From positions 1 through 33,743 of the forward strand of contig CAMZZN010000029.1 of NCBI GenBank assembly GCA_947345935.1: a stretch of DNA of 33,743 bases, given 5' to 3'. Source of the stretch: an uncultured Ruminococcus sp. (lineage in GTDB: Bacteria; Bacillota; Clostridia; Oscillospirales; Ruminococcaceae). The notes beneath the pieces are model-generated. The model ran no database searches. It was not told where the DNA came from and saw only the letters and a program-made list of their open reading frames with translations. The position numbers and the translations under genes are program-made. Shown piece by piece: positions 1 through 6,878 of this stretch. Each line of letters begins with the position of its first letter. Within the stretch, counting starts at the first letter, position 1.

Positions 1-76
1 GACCATTAGCTCAGTTGGTCAGAGCTCCCGGCTCATAACCGGTCGGTCCGGGGTTCGAGTCCCTGATGGTCCACCA
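1..76 (+). tRNA. tRNA-Met (CAT), first base outside the window
   Basis: The cloverleaf folds with anticodon CAT at 34-36, a T arm with TTCGAGT loop, and an encoded CCA at 74-76. The 3' acceptor strand (66-72, ATGGTCC) needs a 5' strand GGACCAT, but the window opens with GACCAT, so base 1 of the tRNA lies just before the window. The outermost anticodon-stem pair (27-43) is a C/T mismatch. The body lacks initiator hallmarks such as three G-C pairs closing the anticodon stem on both sides, so elongator Met is preferred; an Ile2 (lysidine) identity is not formally excluded. Confidence 0.93.
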
Positions 77-84
77 AATTATTG

Positions 85-126
85 AATTTCCCACTTGATA
101 GAAAGGCGTCAAGTGGGAAATTTTTT
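85..126 (+). terminator. Rho-independent terminator of tRNA-Met
   Basis: A perfect 14-bp stem (85-98 with 109-122) surrounds a 10-nt loop and runs into a T tract that ends near 126. It lies nine bases after the tRNA CCA end. It may also stop minus-strand transcription from the gene ending at 150, but the tail on that strand is less T-rich. Confidence 0.92.
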
Positions 127-149
127 ATACTTTTGATTATGGACAGGTT

Positions 150-671
150 CTAAAATTCTATGCCTTTTCGTGCTTTGATTCCTATAGTATAGGGATGACA
201 GGCTGCTTTGATGATGCTGTGATAGTCGGCGTGCTTTATAAATTCCTCTTGCGGCGAGCGACCTGTTAGCACAAGCTCAGCACAATTTTTCTCTGAGCAG
301 ATATGCACAATTCTCAATGCCAGTTCCCTATCGGCAAGTCCTGTATTGTATGCACTGAAAATTTCATCCATAATTATCATGTCAGTTTGTTTGGAAACGA
401 CGAGCTGTTCTATTTCAAGGAGCATTTTGTCGTGTGAATTCTTTACAAGCGCTTTTTCTTTATCGTTCATCTGAAAAGAAAACTTATCGCATACGTCGCA
501 GTAATGCACGGTTATACTGTTTATTTGTCTTAAAACTGCTATTTCTGATGAGCTTCCGTTCTTTAGAAACTGACAGAAATGTATTTTCAGTCCTGCCCCA
601 GCTGCACGGATCGCAAGACCTACAGCTGCTGTTGTTTTGCCTTTTCCATCACCGCTGTAAATATGTATCAT
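150..671 (-). CDS. cobO: cob(I)yrinic acid a,c-diamide adenosyltransferase (CobA/CobO/BtuR family)
   Basis: This 173-residue cytosolic enzyme transfers the adenosyl group from ATP to cob(I)alamin or a corrinoid precursor, giving the active coenzyme B12 form. A P-loop GDGKGKTT lies at residues 8-15, directly after a short beta strand. The family motif with an acidic pair (IIMDEI) is near residue 100, and LTGRSP is near residue 136. Its length matches the short CobA/BtuR type. The start is fixed by AAGGAG seven bases upstream. It follows tRNA-Gln on the same strand with a terminator between, so read-through or a weak own promoter must drive it. No other cobalamin gene and no B12 riboswitch is visible nearby, so the role may be corrinoid salvage (inference). 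Confidence 0.9.
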   Translation of the reverse strand: MIHIYSGDGKGKTTAAVGLAIRAAGAGLKIHFCQFLKNGSSSEIAVLRQINSITVHYCDVCDKFSFQMNDKEKALVKNSHDKMLLEIEQLVVSKQTDMIIMDEIFSAYNTGLADRELALRIVHICSEKNCAELVLTGRSPQEEFIKHADYHSIIKAACHPYTIGIKARKGIEF

Positions 672-690
672 AGCAGAGCTCCTTTTTTAC

Positions 691-730
691 ATAACAAAAG
701 CCCTCAAAAATATTTGAGGACTTTTGTTAT
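691..730 (-). terminator. Terminator/attenuator between tRNA-Gln and cobO
   Basis: The arms 691-700 and 721-730 pair perfectly (ATAACAAAAG with CTTTTGTTAT) and continue after one mismatch through CCTCAAA/TTTGAGG, with a 4-nt loop. On the minus strand the 3' arm is itself T-rich. It sits 8 nt after the tRNA-Gln CCA end and about 20 nt before the cobO start codon. Confidence 0.75.
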
Positions 731-737
731 AATTAAT

Positions 738-813
738 TGGTTGGGGTGGAAGGATTTGAACCCTCGGAATAACGGAGTCAGAGTCCGCTGCCTTACCGCT
801 TGGCGACACCCCA
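738..813 (-). tRNA. tRNA-Gln (CTG)
   Basis: Read on the minus strand, the acceptor stem is TGGGGTG/CACCCCA, with discriminator A and an encoded CCA at 740-738. The anticodon stem GCGGA/TCCGT encloses loop CTCTGAC, giving anticodon CTG. The T loop is TTCAAAT. The first acceptor base U is typical of bacterial tRNA-Gln. Confidence 0.95.
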
Positions 814-844
814 TTCTTTTATTACTGCTTGCTTCAGCTTTATT

Positions 845-873
845 ATTATAACACTAATTTTATAGGATGTCAA
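845..873 (-). promoter_or_regulatory. Consensus sigma-A promoter of tRNA-Gln
   Basis: On the minus strand, TTGACA (873-868) and TATAAT (850-845) are separated by exactly 17 bp. The predicted transcription start lies about 25 nt before tRNA-Gln. Both hexamers match consensus perfectly. Confidence 0.9.
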
Positions 874-917
874 TAGGTTTGTATATATTTTTTTATTTTA
901 ATTAATACTCTGCATAC

Positions 918-945
918 TTGTATTTTTTTGAAAAAGTATTATAAT
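918..945 (+). promoter_or_regulatory. Possible promoter of the lipid kinase gene
   Basis: TATAAT at 940-945 is preceded after 16 bp by a weak -35 TTGTAT (918-923). The region is very AT-rich, so other -10 choices exist. Confidence 0.4.
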
Positions 946-978
946 TATATTATGACAATATACAGGAGGCACAATAAA

Positions 979-1971
979 ATGAAAAAAATGTATTTTATCG
1001 TTAATCTTGTTGCCGGCAAGGCGCTCATTGCAAAAAAATTGGGCAAGATAATTGACGAATTTGTGAAAGCGGATTATGAAGTGACTGTTCATACTACTCA
1101 AAGCAGCGAGGATGTTGTAAATGTTGCACAGTATGCTTGCAAATCTGGTTTTGATCTTATAGTTTGCGCCGGGGGAGACGGAACGCTCAGCAACTGCCTA
1201 CAAGCGCTTATGAGGAGCGAGAAGAAGATACCTCTTGGTTATATTCCGGCTGGTACTACAAACGATTTTGCAAAGGGTCTGCGCATTCCTAAGGATACTA
1301 TGGCGGCCGTCAGACAGATAATTGAGGGAACTCCGGTTCCGCAGGATGTTGGAGGCTTTAACGACGATTATTTTACGTACATTGTTGCATTCGGGGCTTT
1401 TACAAACATTACGTATGAGACCTCCCAGCAGATAAAAAATCTCTTCGGACATACGGCGTATATCCTTAACGGTATTCTGCAGCTTACAAATATCAAGGCA
1501 ACACGAATGAAAATAGAGTACGGCAGCAATGTTATAGAGGATGATTTTGTTTTTGGAATGGTCTCGAATACGGCGTCGGTGGCGGGATTGTTTTCAATGG
1601 AAGATTTTATGCTTGACGACGGTGTTTTTGAGGTTCTCCTTATTAAGAAACCGGCAAATCCGCTGCAGCTCCAGCAGATTATTCATTCGCTTCTGAACAT
1701 GAAAGGAGACATCGACAAGGATTACATCAAACTTTTCCGCACTAACAAGATTACATTTACCTGCATCGGCGACGAGCCTATCGCATGGACACGTGACGGC
1801 GAGTATGGCGGCGATTCAAGGGTTAACACGGTTTTTAATTATAACAAAGCGGTTTCATTTATAGTCGGCAAGGAGGGCAATCCTAATCTTTCAGCTGATG
1901 AAGAACCGGAGTCCGATGAAGATTATATTTACGATTATTCTCTGGATTACGGTGGAGAATTCCTTGATTAG
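979..1971 (+). CDS. Diacylglycerol kinase-family lipid kinase (YegS/DgkB-like)
   Basis: This 330-residue protein belongs to the DAGK catalytic superfamily, which phosphorylates diacylglycerol or related lipids with ATP at the membrane face. The N-terminal half carries the diagnostic glycine-rich motif GGDGTLSNCLQAL near residues 60-72 and the follow-up GTTNDFAKGLRIP near 89-101. The beta-rich C-terminal half has the typical DGVFEVLLI strand. It ends in an acidic tail of about 30 residues that is not part of the core family. I chose the ATG at 979 because AGGAGG lies nine bases upstream; an in-frame ATG at 928 has no ribosome binding site. It is monocistronic by orientation and spacing. Lipid specificity (DAG, undecaprenol or other) cannot be read from sequence. 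Confidence 0.9.
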   Translation: MKKMYFIVNLVAGKALIAKKLGKIIDEFVKADYEVTVHTTQSSEDVVNVAQYACKSGFDLIVCAGGDGTLSNCLQALMRSEKKIPLGYIPAGTTNDFAKGLRIPKDTMAAVRQIIEGTPVPQDVGGFNDDYFTYIVAFGAFTNITYETSQQIKNLFGHTAYILNGILQLTNIKATRMKIEYGSNVIEDDFVFGMVSNTASVAGLFSMEDFMLDDGVFEVLLIKKPANPLQLQQIIHSLLNMKGDIDKDYIKLFRTNKITFTCIGDEPIAWTRDGEYGGDSRVNTVFNYNKAVSFIVGKEGNPNLSADEEPESDEDYIYDYSLDYGGEFLD

Positions 1972-1981
1972 AGCTTTCTGT

Positions 1982-2014
1982 TAATGATAAACGATAAATA
2001 ATTATTGTTATATA
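1982..2014 (+). repeat. Direct repeat copy 1 (contains GATAAACGATAAAT)
   Basis: This 33-bp stretch matches 2068-2100 at 28 of 33 positions. Each copy contains two GATAA half-motifs seven bases apart. It lies between the lipid kinase stop and the DUF2975 gene. Confidence 0.75.
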
Positions 2015-2030
2015 TGCATATAATCGAATA

Positions 2031-2044
2031 AGCATTGCAATGCT
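2031..2044. repeat. 14-bp perfect palindrome
   Basis: AGCATTGCAATGCT is a perfect inverted repeat without a spacer, located between the two direct repeat copies. No T tract follows, so it is not an obvious terminator; it could be an operator. Confidence 0.55.
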
Positions 2045-2067
2045 GTTTATGTATAATATTACAATTT

Positions 2068-2100
2068 TAATGATAAGCGATAAATTTTTATTGACATATA
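2068..2100 (+). repeat. Direct repeat copy 2, overlapping the -35 of the DUF2975 promoter
   Basis: Second copy of the 33-bp repeat, 86 bp after the first. Its 3' part contains the TTGACA -35 box at 2091-2096. In copy 1 the corresponding bases are TTGTTA and no -10 follows at proper spacing, so only copy 2 forms a promoter. This suggests a duplicated regulator binding site. Confidence 0.75.
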
Positions 2101-2119
2101 AGAAATCTTCTGCTATAAT
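2091..2119 (+). promoter_or_regulatory. Consensus sigma-A promoter of the DUF2975/HTH operon
   Basis: TTGACA (2091-2096), 17 bp, TATAAT (2114-2119): both boxes are perfect. The predicted start near 2126 leaves a leader of about 35 nt. The -35 box sits at the edge of the repeated GATAA element, a placement suited to repression. Confidence 0.92.
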
Positions 2120-2160
2120 GTAATTATCGGAAACGAAATTGGTTTTAAGGAGATTTTATT

Positions 2161-2814
2161 ATGGACAATGAAAATGTTGTAAAAATTAATAAGTTAGGGA
2201 AAGTAAGCAGGATTCTCATTACTATTACGATGGTAATTATAGTAATAACCTTGGTCTGCCTGCCGATTCTTATGATCCTCACATTTTGCATCCCGAATGA
2301 TGGGGTACGGATTAACGGTGATGCTTCGGTCAACATTATTGTAGAAAATGAAAACATTGTCAATCATATCGTTAAGATAGACGAATCCGATTTTAACGGC
2401 AATATACTCGGTACTGCACTGAAGTGGATAGTTAAAGATGAGGGTGTGGTAAATGGTGAGCATCTGTTTACAATTAGGGGAGGAATTAATGATCTGACTG
2501 GAAAACAGTTGAAACCTGTTGTTGCTGTCGCTTGTATGTGCGGAGAAATTGTTCTTATATGTTTATATATAGCATTGATATTTGCTAAGAGGCTTGCAAA
2601 GGCTCTTGAAACTTGTAGATCGCCGTTTGAAGAAGAAGTGATTAAAAAAATGAAACCATTCGGAATAGCGCTTGCTGTATGGGCAGCCGCAGTTCTTCTT
2701 ATCAATGGTATCAGCGGACTGCTTGCTGTTTTTGCAGTTATAATTGTGCTTTTGTTTATTTCAATATTTAAATACGGTGCACAGCTTCAGCAGCAGTCAG
2801 ACGACACTATATAA
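2161..2814 (+). CDS. DUF2975-type four-TM membrane protein
   Basis: A 217-residue integral membrane protein with four hydrophobic segments: about residues 18-43, 119-141, 162-181 and 185-204. An extracytoplasmic loop of about 70 residues separates the first two. The layout and the partner gene, a small YozG-like HTH protein 10 bp downstream, fit the DUF2975 family (compare B. subtilis yoaS-yozG); this is recognition by architecture and context. The start ATG follows AAGGAG at good spacing and a consensus promoter. Such pairs are thought to couple a membrane sensor to a small DNA-binding protein, but no ligand is established and I do not assign one. Confidence 0.75.
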   Translation: MDNENVVKINKLGKVSRILITITMVIIVITLVCLPILMILTFCIPNDGVRINGDASVNIIVENENIVNHIVKIDESDFNGNILGTALKWIVKDEGVVNGEHLFTIRGGINDLTGKQLKPVVAVACMCGEIVLICLYIALIFAKRLAKALETCRSPFEEEVIKKMKPFGIALAVWAAAVLLINGISGLLAVFAVIIVLLFISIFKYGAQLQQQSDDTI

Positions 2815-2824
2815 GGCGAGCGAC

Positions 2825-3043
2825 ATGGCAATAATATCAAGACTCGACCGTGTAATGGCAGACCGTAAAATAAGTCTTAACGAGCTTAGCGAGCGTGTCG
2901 GGGTGAGCAACGTGAATCTTTCGAAGCTGAAAACAGGAAAAGTCAGCGCTATAAGATTTTCCACCCTTAACGCAATATGCAGGGCGCTGAACTGCCAGCC
3001 AGGGGATATATTGGAATACAGCAGCGACGAAGAGGAACAATAA
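2825..3043 (+). CDS. Small Cro/C1-type HTH transcriptional regulator (YozG-like)
   Basis: A 72-residue cytosolic DNA-binding protein consisting almost only of an XRE-family helix-turn-helix. The segment LNELSERVGVSNVNLSKLK (about residues 19-37) is the HTH, and the pattern continuing through CQPGDILEY is characteristic of the HTH_26/YozG group. The acidic tail ends EEEQ. The ATG at 2825 is chosen because an AAGGCGAG ribosome binding site overlaps the stop of the preceding gene; upstream in-frame codons would extend it into that gene without homology. It is co-transcribed with the DUF2975 gene and plausibly autoregulates through the repeated GATAA element (inference). Confidence 0.85.
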   Translation: MAIISRLDRVMADRKISLNELSERVGVSNVNLSKLKTGKVSAIRFSTLNAICRALNCQPGDILEYSSDEEEQ

Positions 3044-3046
3044 GAA

Positions 3047-3076
3047 AAGGCGGACATTGTGCGTCCGCCTTGTTTG
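3047..3076. terminator. Bidirectional terminator between convergent genes
   Basis: The 9-bp stem AAGGCGGAC/GTCCGCCTT (3047-3055 with 3063-3071) has a 7-nt loop. The flank is moderately T-rich on the plus strand (TGTTTGTC) and the minus strand reads TTCTTATT after the stem. It lies between the convergent HTH and glutaredoxin-like genes. Confidence 0.85.
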
Positions 3077-3077
3077 T

Positions 3078-3308
3078 CTATTCGACCCTGTTCAGTGCCC
3101 GGTCTATAGCTTCCGGATCAAAGCCGACAACTGCCGTCTTTCCGATAACAGTTATCGGAACTGTCTGTTGTCCTGTCAGGGTAAACGCCCTGTGCGCATT
3201 GTCGGGATCGGAAATACTTTTTGTTCTGAACCGAACGCCCTTTGAGTCAAGATAATCCTTTGTTTTTCTGCACCAGAAGCAGTTGTCGGAACCATATACT
3301 TCTATCAT
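3078..3308 (-). CDS. Glutaredoxin-like / NrdH-type redoxin
   Basis: A 76-residue thioredoxin-fold protein with the redox motif CFWC at residues 10-13 and the conserved TVP cis-proline segment near residues 49-51. The C-terminal VGFDPEAID matches the usual glutaredoxin G-F motif. Such proteins reduce disulfides, often those of ribonucleotide reductase (NrdH) or other thiol enzymes. AAAGGAG lies six bases before the ATG. It is transcribed alone, from an extended -10 promoter with a large palindrome just upstream. The reducing partner is not visible in the window. Confidence 0.88.
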   Translation of the reverse strand: MIEVYGSDNCFWCRKTKDYLDSKGVRFRTKSISDPDNAHRAFTLTGQQTVPITVIGKTAVVGFDPEAIDRALNRVE

Positions 3309-3370
3309 GAAAGTCTCCTTTCAAAACTTATTATATATTTAGTACCGTTATTTTTTCCGCAATACAAAGA

Positions 3371-3379
3371 ATTATACCA
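3371..3379 (-). promoter_or_regulatory. Extended -10 promoter of the glutaredoxin-like gene
   Basis: On the minus strand the sequence TGGTATAAT gives a TATAAT -10 with an upstream TG. No good -35 is seen; the -35 zone is occupied by the palindrome 3379-3415. Confidence 0.65.
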
Positions 3380-3415
3380 GAGTGTGTTCACATAAAATAA
3401 ATGTGAACACACTCT
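3379..3415. promoter_or_regulatory. Perfect 15-bp inverted repeat, possible operator
   Basis: The arms 3379-3393 (AGAGTGTGTTCACAT) and 3401-3415 are exact reverse complements separated by 7 A/T bases. Neither strand has a T tract after it, so it does not look like a terminator. It covers the -35 region of the glutaredoxin-like gene's promoter, which suggests an operator; a structural role in the htpG 3' region cannot be excluded. Confidence 0.6.
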
Positions 3416-3458
3416 AAAAACCCGTACCAATAACGTTGCTCACGTTTATCGGTACGGG
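3416..3458 (-). terminator. Terminator of htpG
   Basis: CCCGTACC (3421-3428) pairs with GGTACGGG (3451-3458), with partial pairing inside. On the minus strand the hairpin is followed by TTTTT (3420-3416). It begins 8 nt after the htpG stop. Confidence 0.88.
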
Positions 3459-3465
3459 TATGATA

Positions 3466-5370
3466 TTACATAAGCTCGCAAATGAGATTTGAAAATTCTA
3501 CAGGATTTTCAATGCTTATTCCCTCGATAAGCAGAGCCTGATCGTAAAGTAGACGTGCATACTTACCGAGCTTATCGCCGTCTCCGGATTCTTTTACAGA
3601 GTTGAGCTTTCCGAAGATCTCGTGGTCCGGATTGATTTCCAGAATTCTTTGCGCATGGACTTTCTGGTCGGTGGGCATGGAGTTGAGGACTTTCTCCATT
3701 TCAAGAGAGATTTCGCCTTCGCTTGTGAGGCATACAGGATGCGTTTTAAGTCTCTGAGAGAGCACCACCTTTGTTACCTTGCCGTCAAGAGCCTTTGCAA
3801 GCTCATCGAGCATTCCGGAAGCAGCTTCTTCTTTTGCCTTGAGTTCCTCCTTCTTTTCAGGTGATTCAAGACCAAGATCGTCAGAAGAAACTGACTTGAA
3901 TTCCTTATCCTTGTATTTTCCGATAGATTTTACTGCGAATTCGTCAATATTATCTGTGAGATAAAGAATCTCAAAGCCGTTGTCCTTAACAAGCTCTGTC
4001 TGCGGCAGCTGACTGATCCTTGCAATGCTTTCTCCTGTTGCGTAGTAGATGTACTTCTGTTCCTCACGCATACCTGTAACGTATTCGTCCAGGGTAACAA
4101 GCTTATTGTCGTTGGATGATGTAAACAGCAGCAGATCCTGGAGTTTTTCCTTGTTCATGCCATAATCGCTGTAGATGCCGTACTTCATCTGGAGACCAAA
4201 TGCTTTCCAGAATTCCTCATATTTTTCACGTTCGTTTTTAAGCATCTTTTTCAATTCGCTGCTGATAGTTTTTTCAATGCTCTTGGCAATGATTTTAAGC
4301 TGTCTGTCGTGCTGAAGCATCTCACGTGAGATATTCAGGGACAGATCCTCAGAATCCACCAGGCCTTTTACAAAGCTGAAATAGTCCGGGAGAAGATCGG
4401 CGCATTTATCCATGATAAGAACGCCGTTGGAATAAAGCTGGAGACCCTTTTCATACTCTTTTGAGTAGTAGTCGTAGGGAGCTTTTGACGGGATATAGAG
4501 CAGAGCGTTGTAATTTGCAGCGCCCTCGTTCTTGACGTGGGAATATTTCAGCGGTTCGTTATAGTCAAAGAATTTTTCGGTATAAAAATGCTTGTAATCC
4601 TCTTCTTTAAGCTCAGATTTGTTCTTTTTCCAGAGGGGAACCATGCTGTTAAGGGTTTCGATTTCAAGATATTCTTCGTATTCCGGAGTCTTTCCCGCTT
4701 CTTTGTCCTCCTCGGATTGTTCTTTCGGACGGCTGTGAGTTACCTCCATTTTAATGGGAAAACGGATATAATCAGAATACTTCTTAACAAGAGATTTCAG
4801 TTTGTACTGATCGAGGAATCCTGAGTAGTCTTCATCTTCGGAATCAGGGAGCAGCTCCAGTATGATATCAGTACCGACAGACTTCTTGTTGGTTTCGGTG
4901 ATCGTGTAGCCGTCAACGCCTTCAGATTCCCACTGATAAGCTTTGTCGCTACCGTATGCCTTTGAGATAACGGTTACTTTTTTTGCGACCATAAATGCCG
5001 AATAAAAACCCACGCCGAACTGACCGATGATCTGGTTGTCCTCTTCAAGCTTGTTCTCGCTCTTGAATTTAAGAGAACCGCTTTCGGCGATAGTTCCCAG
5101 ATGTGCTTCAAGCTCCTCGGCTGTCATACCAATGCCGTTATCGGAGATCTTGAGTCTGTTTCCCTCTCTGTCGGCAGAGATCCAGATAGCAAAATCATCC
5201 TTGCCGAGTCCCACCTGGTCGTCAGTCAGGGATTTGAAATATAGCTTGTCGATAGCGTCGCTGGCGTTTGAGATAAGCTCACGGAGAAAAATCTCCTTAT
5301 GTGTATAGATTGAATGAATCATCATATCCAGTAGTTTTTTGGATTCTGCTTTAAACTGTTTTGTTTCCAT
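3466..5370 (-). CDS. htpG: Molecular chaperone HtpG (Hsp90)
   Basis: A 634-residue cytosolic ATP-dependent chaperone of normal family length. The GHKL ATPase motifs are in order: [14 protein letters not shown] (around residues 30-43), DNGIGM (near 78), [11 protein letters not shown] and [12 protein letters not shown] (near 115). The middle and C-terminal dimerisation domains follow, including the conserved [11 protein letters not shown] segment near residue 340. An AAAGGATCG ribosome binding site precedes the ATG. It is monocistronic, with its own promoter, a CIRCE operator and a terminator. The CIRCE implies HrcA control, unlike B. subtilis, where htpG is outside the HrcA regulon. Confidence 0.98.
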   Translation of the reverse strand: METKQFKAESKKLLDMMIHSIYTHKEIFLRELISNASDAIDKLYFKSLTDDQVGLGKDDFAIWISADREGNRLKISDNGIGMTAEELEAHLGTIAESGSLKFKSENKLEEDNQIIGQFGVGFYSAFMVAKKVTVISKAYGSDKAYQWESEGVDGYTITETNKKSVGTDIILELLPDSEDEDYSGFLDQYKLKSLVKKYSDYIRFPIKMEVTHSRPKEQSEEDKEAGKTPEYEEYLEIETLNSMVPLWKKNKSELKEEDYKHFYTEKFFDYNEPLKYSHVKNEGAANYNALLYIPSKAPYDYYSKEYEKGLQLYSNGVLIMDKCADLLPDYFSFVKGLVDSEDLSLNISREMLQHDRQLKIIAKSIEKTISSELKKMLKNEREKYEEFWKAFGLQMKYGIYSDYGMNKEKLQDLLLFTSSNDNKLVTLDEYVTGMREEQKYIYYATGESIARISQLPQTELVKDNGFEILYLTDNIDEFAVKSIGKYKDKEFKSVSSDDLGLESPEKKEELKAKEEAASGMLDELAKALDGKVTKVVLSQRLKTHPVCLTSEGEISLEMEKVLNSMPTDQKVHAQRILEINPDHEIFGKLNSVKESGDGDKLGKYARLLYDQALLIEGISIENPVEFSNLICELM

Positions 5371-5406
5371 TTTTAACGATCCTTTCTGTAATCTGAAATT
5401 AATGAA

Positions 5407-5433
5407 TTAGCACTCTATATGTTTGAGTGCTAA
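5407..5433. promoter_or_regulatory. CIRCE element (HrcA operator)
   Basis: TTAGCACTC, 9 bp, GAGTGCTAA: an exact match to the canonical CIRCE inverted repeat. It starts 5 bp after the -10 box of the htpG promoter and covers the predicted transcription start, the standard position for HrcA repression of heat-shock genes. Confidence 0.97.
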
Positions 5434-5437
5434 TTGT

Positions 5438-5466
5438 ATTATATAACTTTTACAATAAAAAATCAA
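5438..5466 (-). promoter_or_regulatory. htpG promoter
   Basis: On the minus strand, TTGATT (5466-5461), 17 bp, TATAAT (5443-5438). The CIRCE element lies directly downstream, so this is a sigma-A promoter relieved by heat through HrcA (inference from the site). Confidence 0.88.
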
Positions 5467-5518
5467 GCGTGCAGGAAAATGTTTACAAATTATTCATAAA
5501 TAGAAAAGAAAAAAATCG

Positions 5519-5547
5519 TTGACAATTCTCCCGGTATGGTTTAAAAT
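5519..5547 (+). promoter_or_regulatory. Promoter of the antitoxin-like gene
   Basis: TTGACA (5519-5524), 17 bp, TAAAAT (5542-5547). The predicted start is about 30 nt before the ATG at 5583. Confidence 0.85.
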
Positions 5548-5582
5548 AATATTATAGGCATCCTATGAAAGGAGTGCAGACT

Positions 5583-5858
5583 ATGATAAGTATAAAAAAG
5601 GATGATTTCAATCGCAACTATGAACTTTTTGCCAGACTGTGCGAAATAACCTCAGAGCCGCTTAAAATCGTCACAGAGGGAATGCCGGATCTTGTCGTTA
5701 TAAATGCCGAGACATATACAAGACGCAAAAAGATGCTCGATCTTCGTGAAAAGCTTCTGAAAATAAACGAAGACGAACTCTTTGAAGAAAAGGGCGTTAC
5801 TTTTGAGGAACTTGAAAAATATCTTGACGAGGTGGAAAACGAGACGGAAAAGTTCTGA
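5583..5858 (+). CDS. Solitary Phd/YefM-type antitoxin-like protein
   Basis: A 91-residue protein. The first half carries the Phd/YefM pattern: a short N-terminal strand, then LKIVTEGMPDLVVINAETY (about residues 29-47), resembling the family core in which the protein states a small-molecule-like strand followed by the V-x-N/S-x-E-x-Y helix cap. The second half is a charged, probably helical segment of the kind that binds a toxin. The ATG at 5583 is preferred because AAAGGAG lies eight bases upstream; the earlier in-frame ATG overlaps that ribosome binding site. No RelE, Doc or other toxin gene is adjacent: the next gene is pspA with its own promoter. It may be an orphan antitoxin or a small regulator built on the same fold. 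Confidence 0.65.
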   Translation: MISIKKDDFNRNYELFARLCEITSEPLKIVTEGMPDLVVINAETYTRRKKMLDLREKLLKINEDELFEEKGVTFEELEKYLDEVENETEKF

Positions 5859-5888
5859 TGAAAATTTGATGAAATTATAGGGTATTTC

Positions 5889-5917
5889 TTGACAAATCCA
5901 TTATTTGATATTATAAT
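5889..5917 (+). promoter_or_regulatory. Consensus sigma-A promoter of pspA
   Basis: TTGACA (5889-5894), 17 bp, TATAAT (5912-5917), both perfect. No sigma-54 type GG-GC element is seen, so this PspA is not driven like the proteobacterial psp operon. The leader is about 57 nt. Confidence 0.92.
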
Positions 5918-5980
5918 GGATATAACGGCAATGGGGTTGTCGTTAAAATTAAATTAGACATGAAAAAGGAGGATTTTTAA

Positions 5981-6676
5981 ATGGGTATTTTTCGTAGATT
6001 AAGCGATATGCTTAAATCAAACATCAACGATCTTATTGACAGGGCAGAAGACCCTGAAAAAATGGTAAAGCAGATCATAATGGATATGCAGAAAGAACTT
6101 ACCAAGGCCACTCAGAATTATGGTAAGGCTAAGGCAAGTGAGCGTCTGGCTGAAAAGAAATATCTTGATGCCAAGAAAGTCTCTGACGGCTGGGAAACTA
6201 AGGCAAAGGCTGCGCTGTCACAGGGCAATTCAGATCTGGCAAAGCAGGCTCTTGCTAAGAAAGTCAAGGCTGACGAGGATGTTGCCGCATACAAGGAAAT
6301 GTACGATTCTATCTCAGCTCAGACCGAGGCTATCGGCGATCAGGTAGAGGTGCTCAAGTCAAAGCTGGATGAGGCTAAGGCACGCCAGGCAATGCTTATT
6401 GCACGTTCACAGATGGCTGATACACAGAAAAATCTTGCAAAGTCATCAGGAGGGTTTGACGGCAATTCCGCTATGGAAAAATTTGACAGAATGGAAGAAA
6501 AGATCAAGTACAAAGAGGCTGAGGCTGCCGCTTTTACCGAAATCGCCGGAGCAGGTGAGGACAGTGAACTGAACGAAACGTTTGAACAGCTTGAATCTGC
6601 CGCAAAGGTCGATGCGGAGCTTGCAAGACTTATGGCGGAAATGAACGGCGGAACTGACAGCGCAGACGCTGAATAA
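5981..6676 (+). CDS. pspA: PspA/IM30 family membrane-stress protein
   Basis: A 231-residue, almost entirely alpha-helical protein. The N-terminus MGIFRRLSDMLKSNINDLID is the amphipathic membrane-binding helix typical of PspA/Vipp1, followed by DPEKMVKQIIMDMQKEL and long heptad-rich coiled coils. These proteins are ESCRT-III-like and form rods or rings that protect the inner membrane under envelope stress. The C-terminus ends in an acidic, Asp/Ala-rich tail. AAGGAGG lies eight bases before the ATG. It is followed after 22 bp by a gene for a 54-residue membrane protein and a shared terminator, forming a two-gene operon. No PspB, PspC or PspF is seen. Confidence 0.93.
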   Translation: MGIFRRLSDMLKSNINDLIDRAEDPEKMVKQIIMDMQKELTKATQNYGKAKASERLAEKKYLDAKKVSDGWETKAKAALSQGNSDLAKQALAKKVKADEDVAAYKEMYDSISAQTEAIGDQVEVLKSKLDEAKARQAMLIARSQMADTQKNLAKSSGGFDGNSAMEKFDRMEEKIKYKEAEAAAFTEIAGAGEDSELNETFEQLESAAKVDAELARLMAEMNGGTDSADAE

Positions 6677-6698
6677 ATATTTTGAACAGAGGTTTTAT

Positions 6699-6863
6699 AT
6701 GGGTGAAAAGAATTATTCGTCACGCAGGATTATAAGAGATACGCTTCCGGTTCTCGGAGCAGTATTTATAGCGATAGCATCGGTTGTATATATACTGTGC
6801 AGAAGTTGGAGCAACAAGCTCTATGCTGAAAAATGGAAAGATTATGCAGACTGCGGAATCTGA
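6699..6863 (+). CDS. 54-residue single-pass membrane protein downstream of pspA
   Basis: The frame encodes 54 residues: a short basic N-terminus (SSRRIIRDT around residues 7-15), one hydrophobic segment (LPVLGAVFIAIASVVYIL, residues 16-33), then a charged C-terminus rich in Trp, Lys and Tyr. Positive charges before the helix suggest the N-terminus is cytoplasmic. A modest AGAGG precedes the ATG. It begins 22 bp after the pspA stop and is followed 16 bp later by a strong terminator, so it is the second gene of the pspA operon. I do not recognise a family. A PspA membrane anchor or sensor is a reasonable guess from context only. Confidence 0.7.
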   Translation: MGEKNYSSRRIIRDTLPVLGAVFIAIASVVYILCRSWSNKLYAEKWKDYADCGI

Positions 6864-6878
6864 TATAATATTAAAAAT

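Noticed and set aside
77-740. Cobalamin riboswitch for cobO
   Set aside because: Only a tRNA, a terminator hairpin and about 20 nt precede cobO on its strand; there is no room for a B12 box.
928-978. Longer N-terminus for the lipid kinase, starting at 928
   Set aside because: The AGGAGG at 964-969 lies within this extension and serves the ATG at 979; the extra residues are not family-like.
2005-2024. A second promoter in the first direct repeat (TTGTTA with TATAAT)
   Set aside because: The spacing is only 8 bp, too short for a sigma-A promoter.
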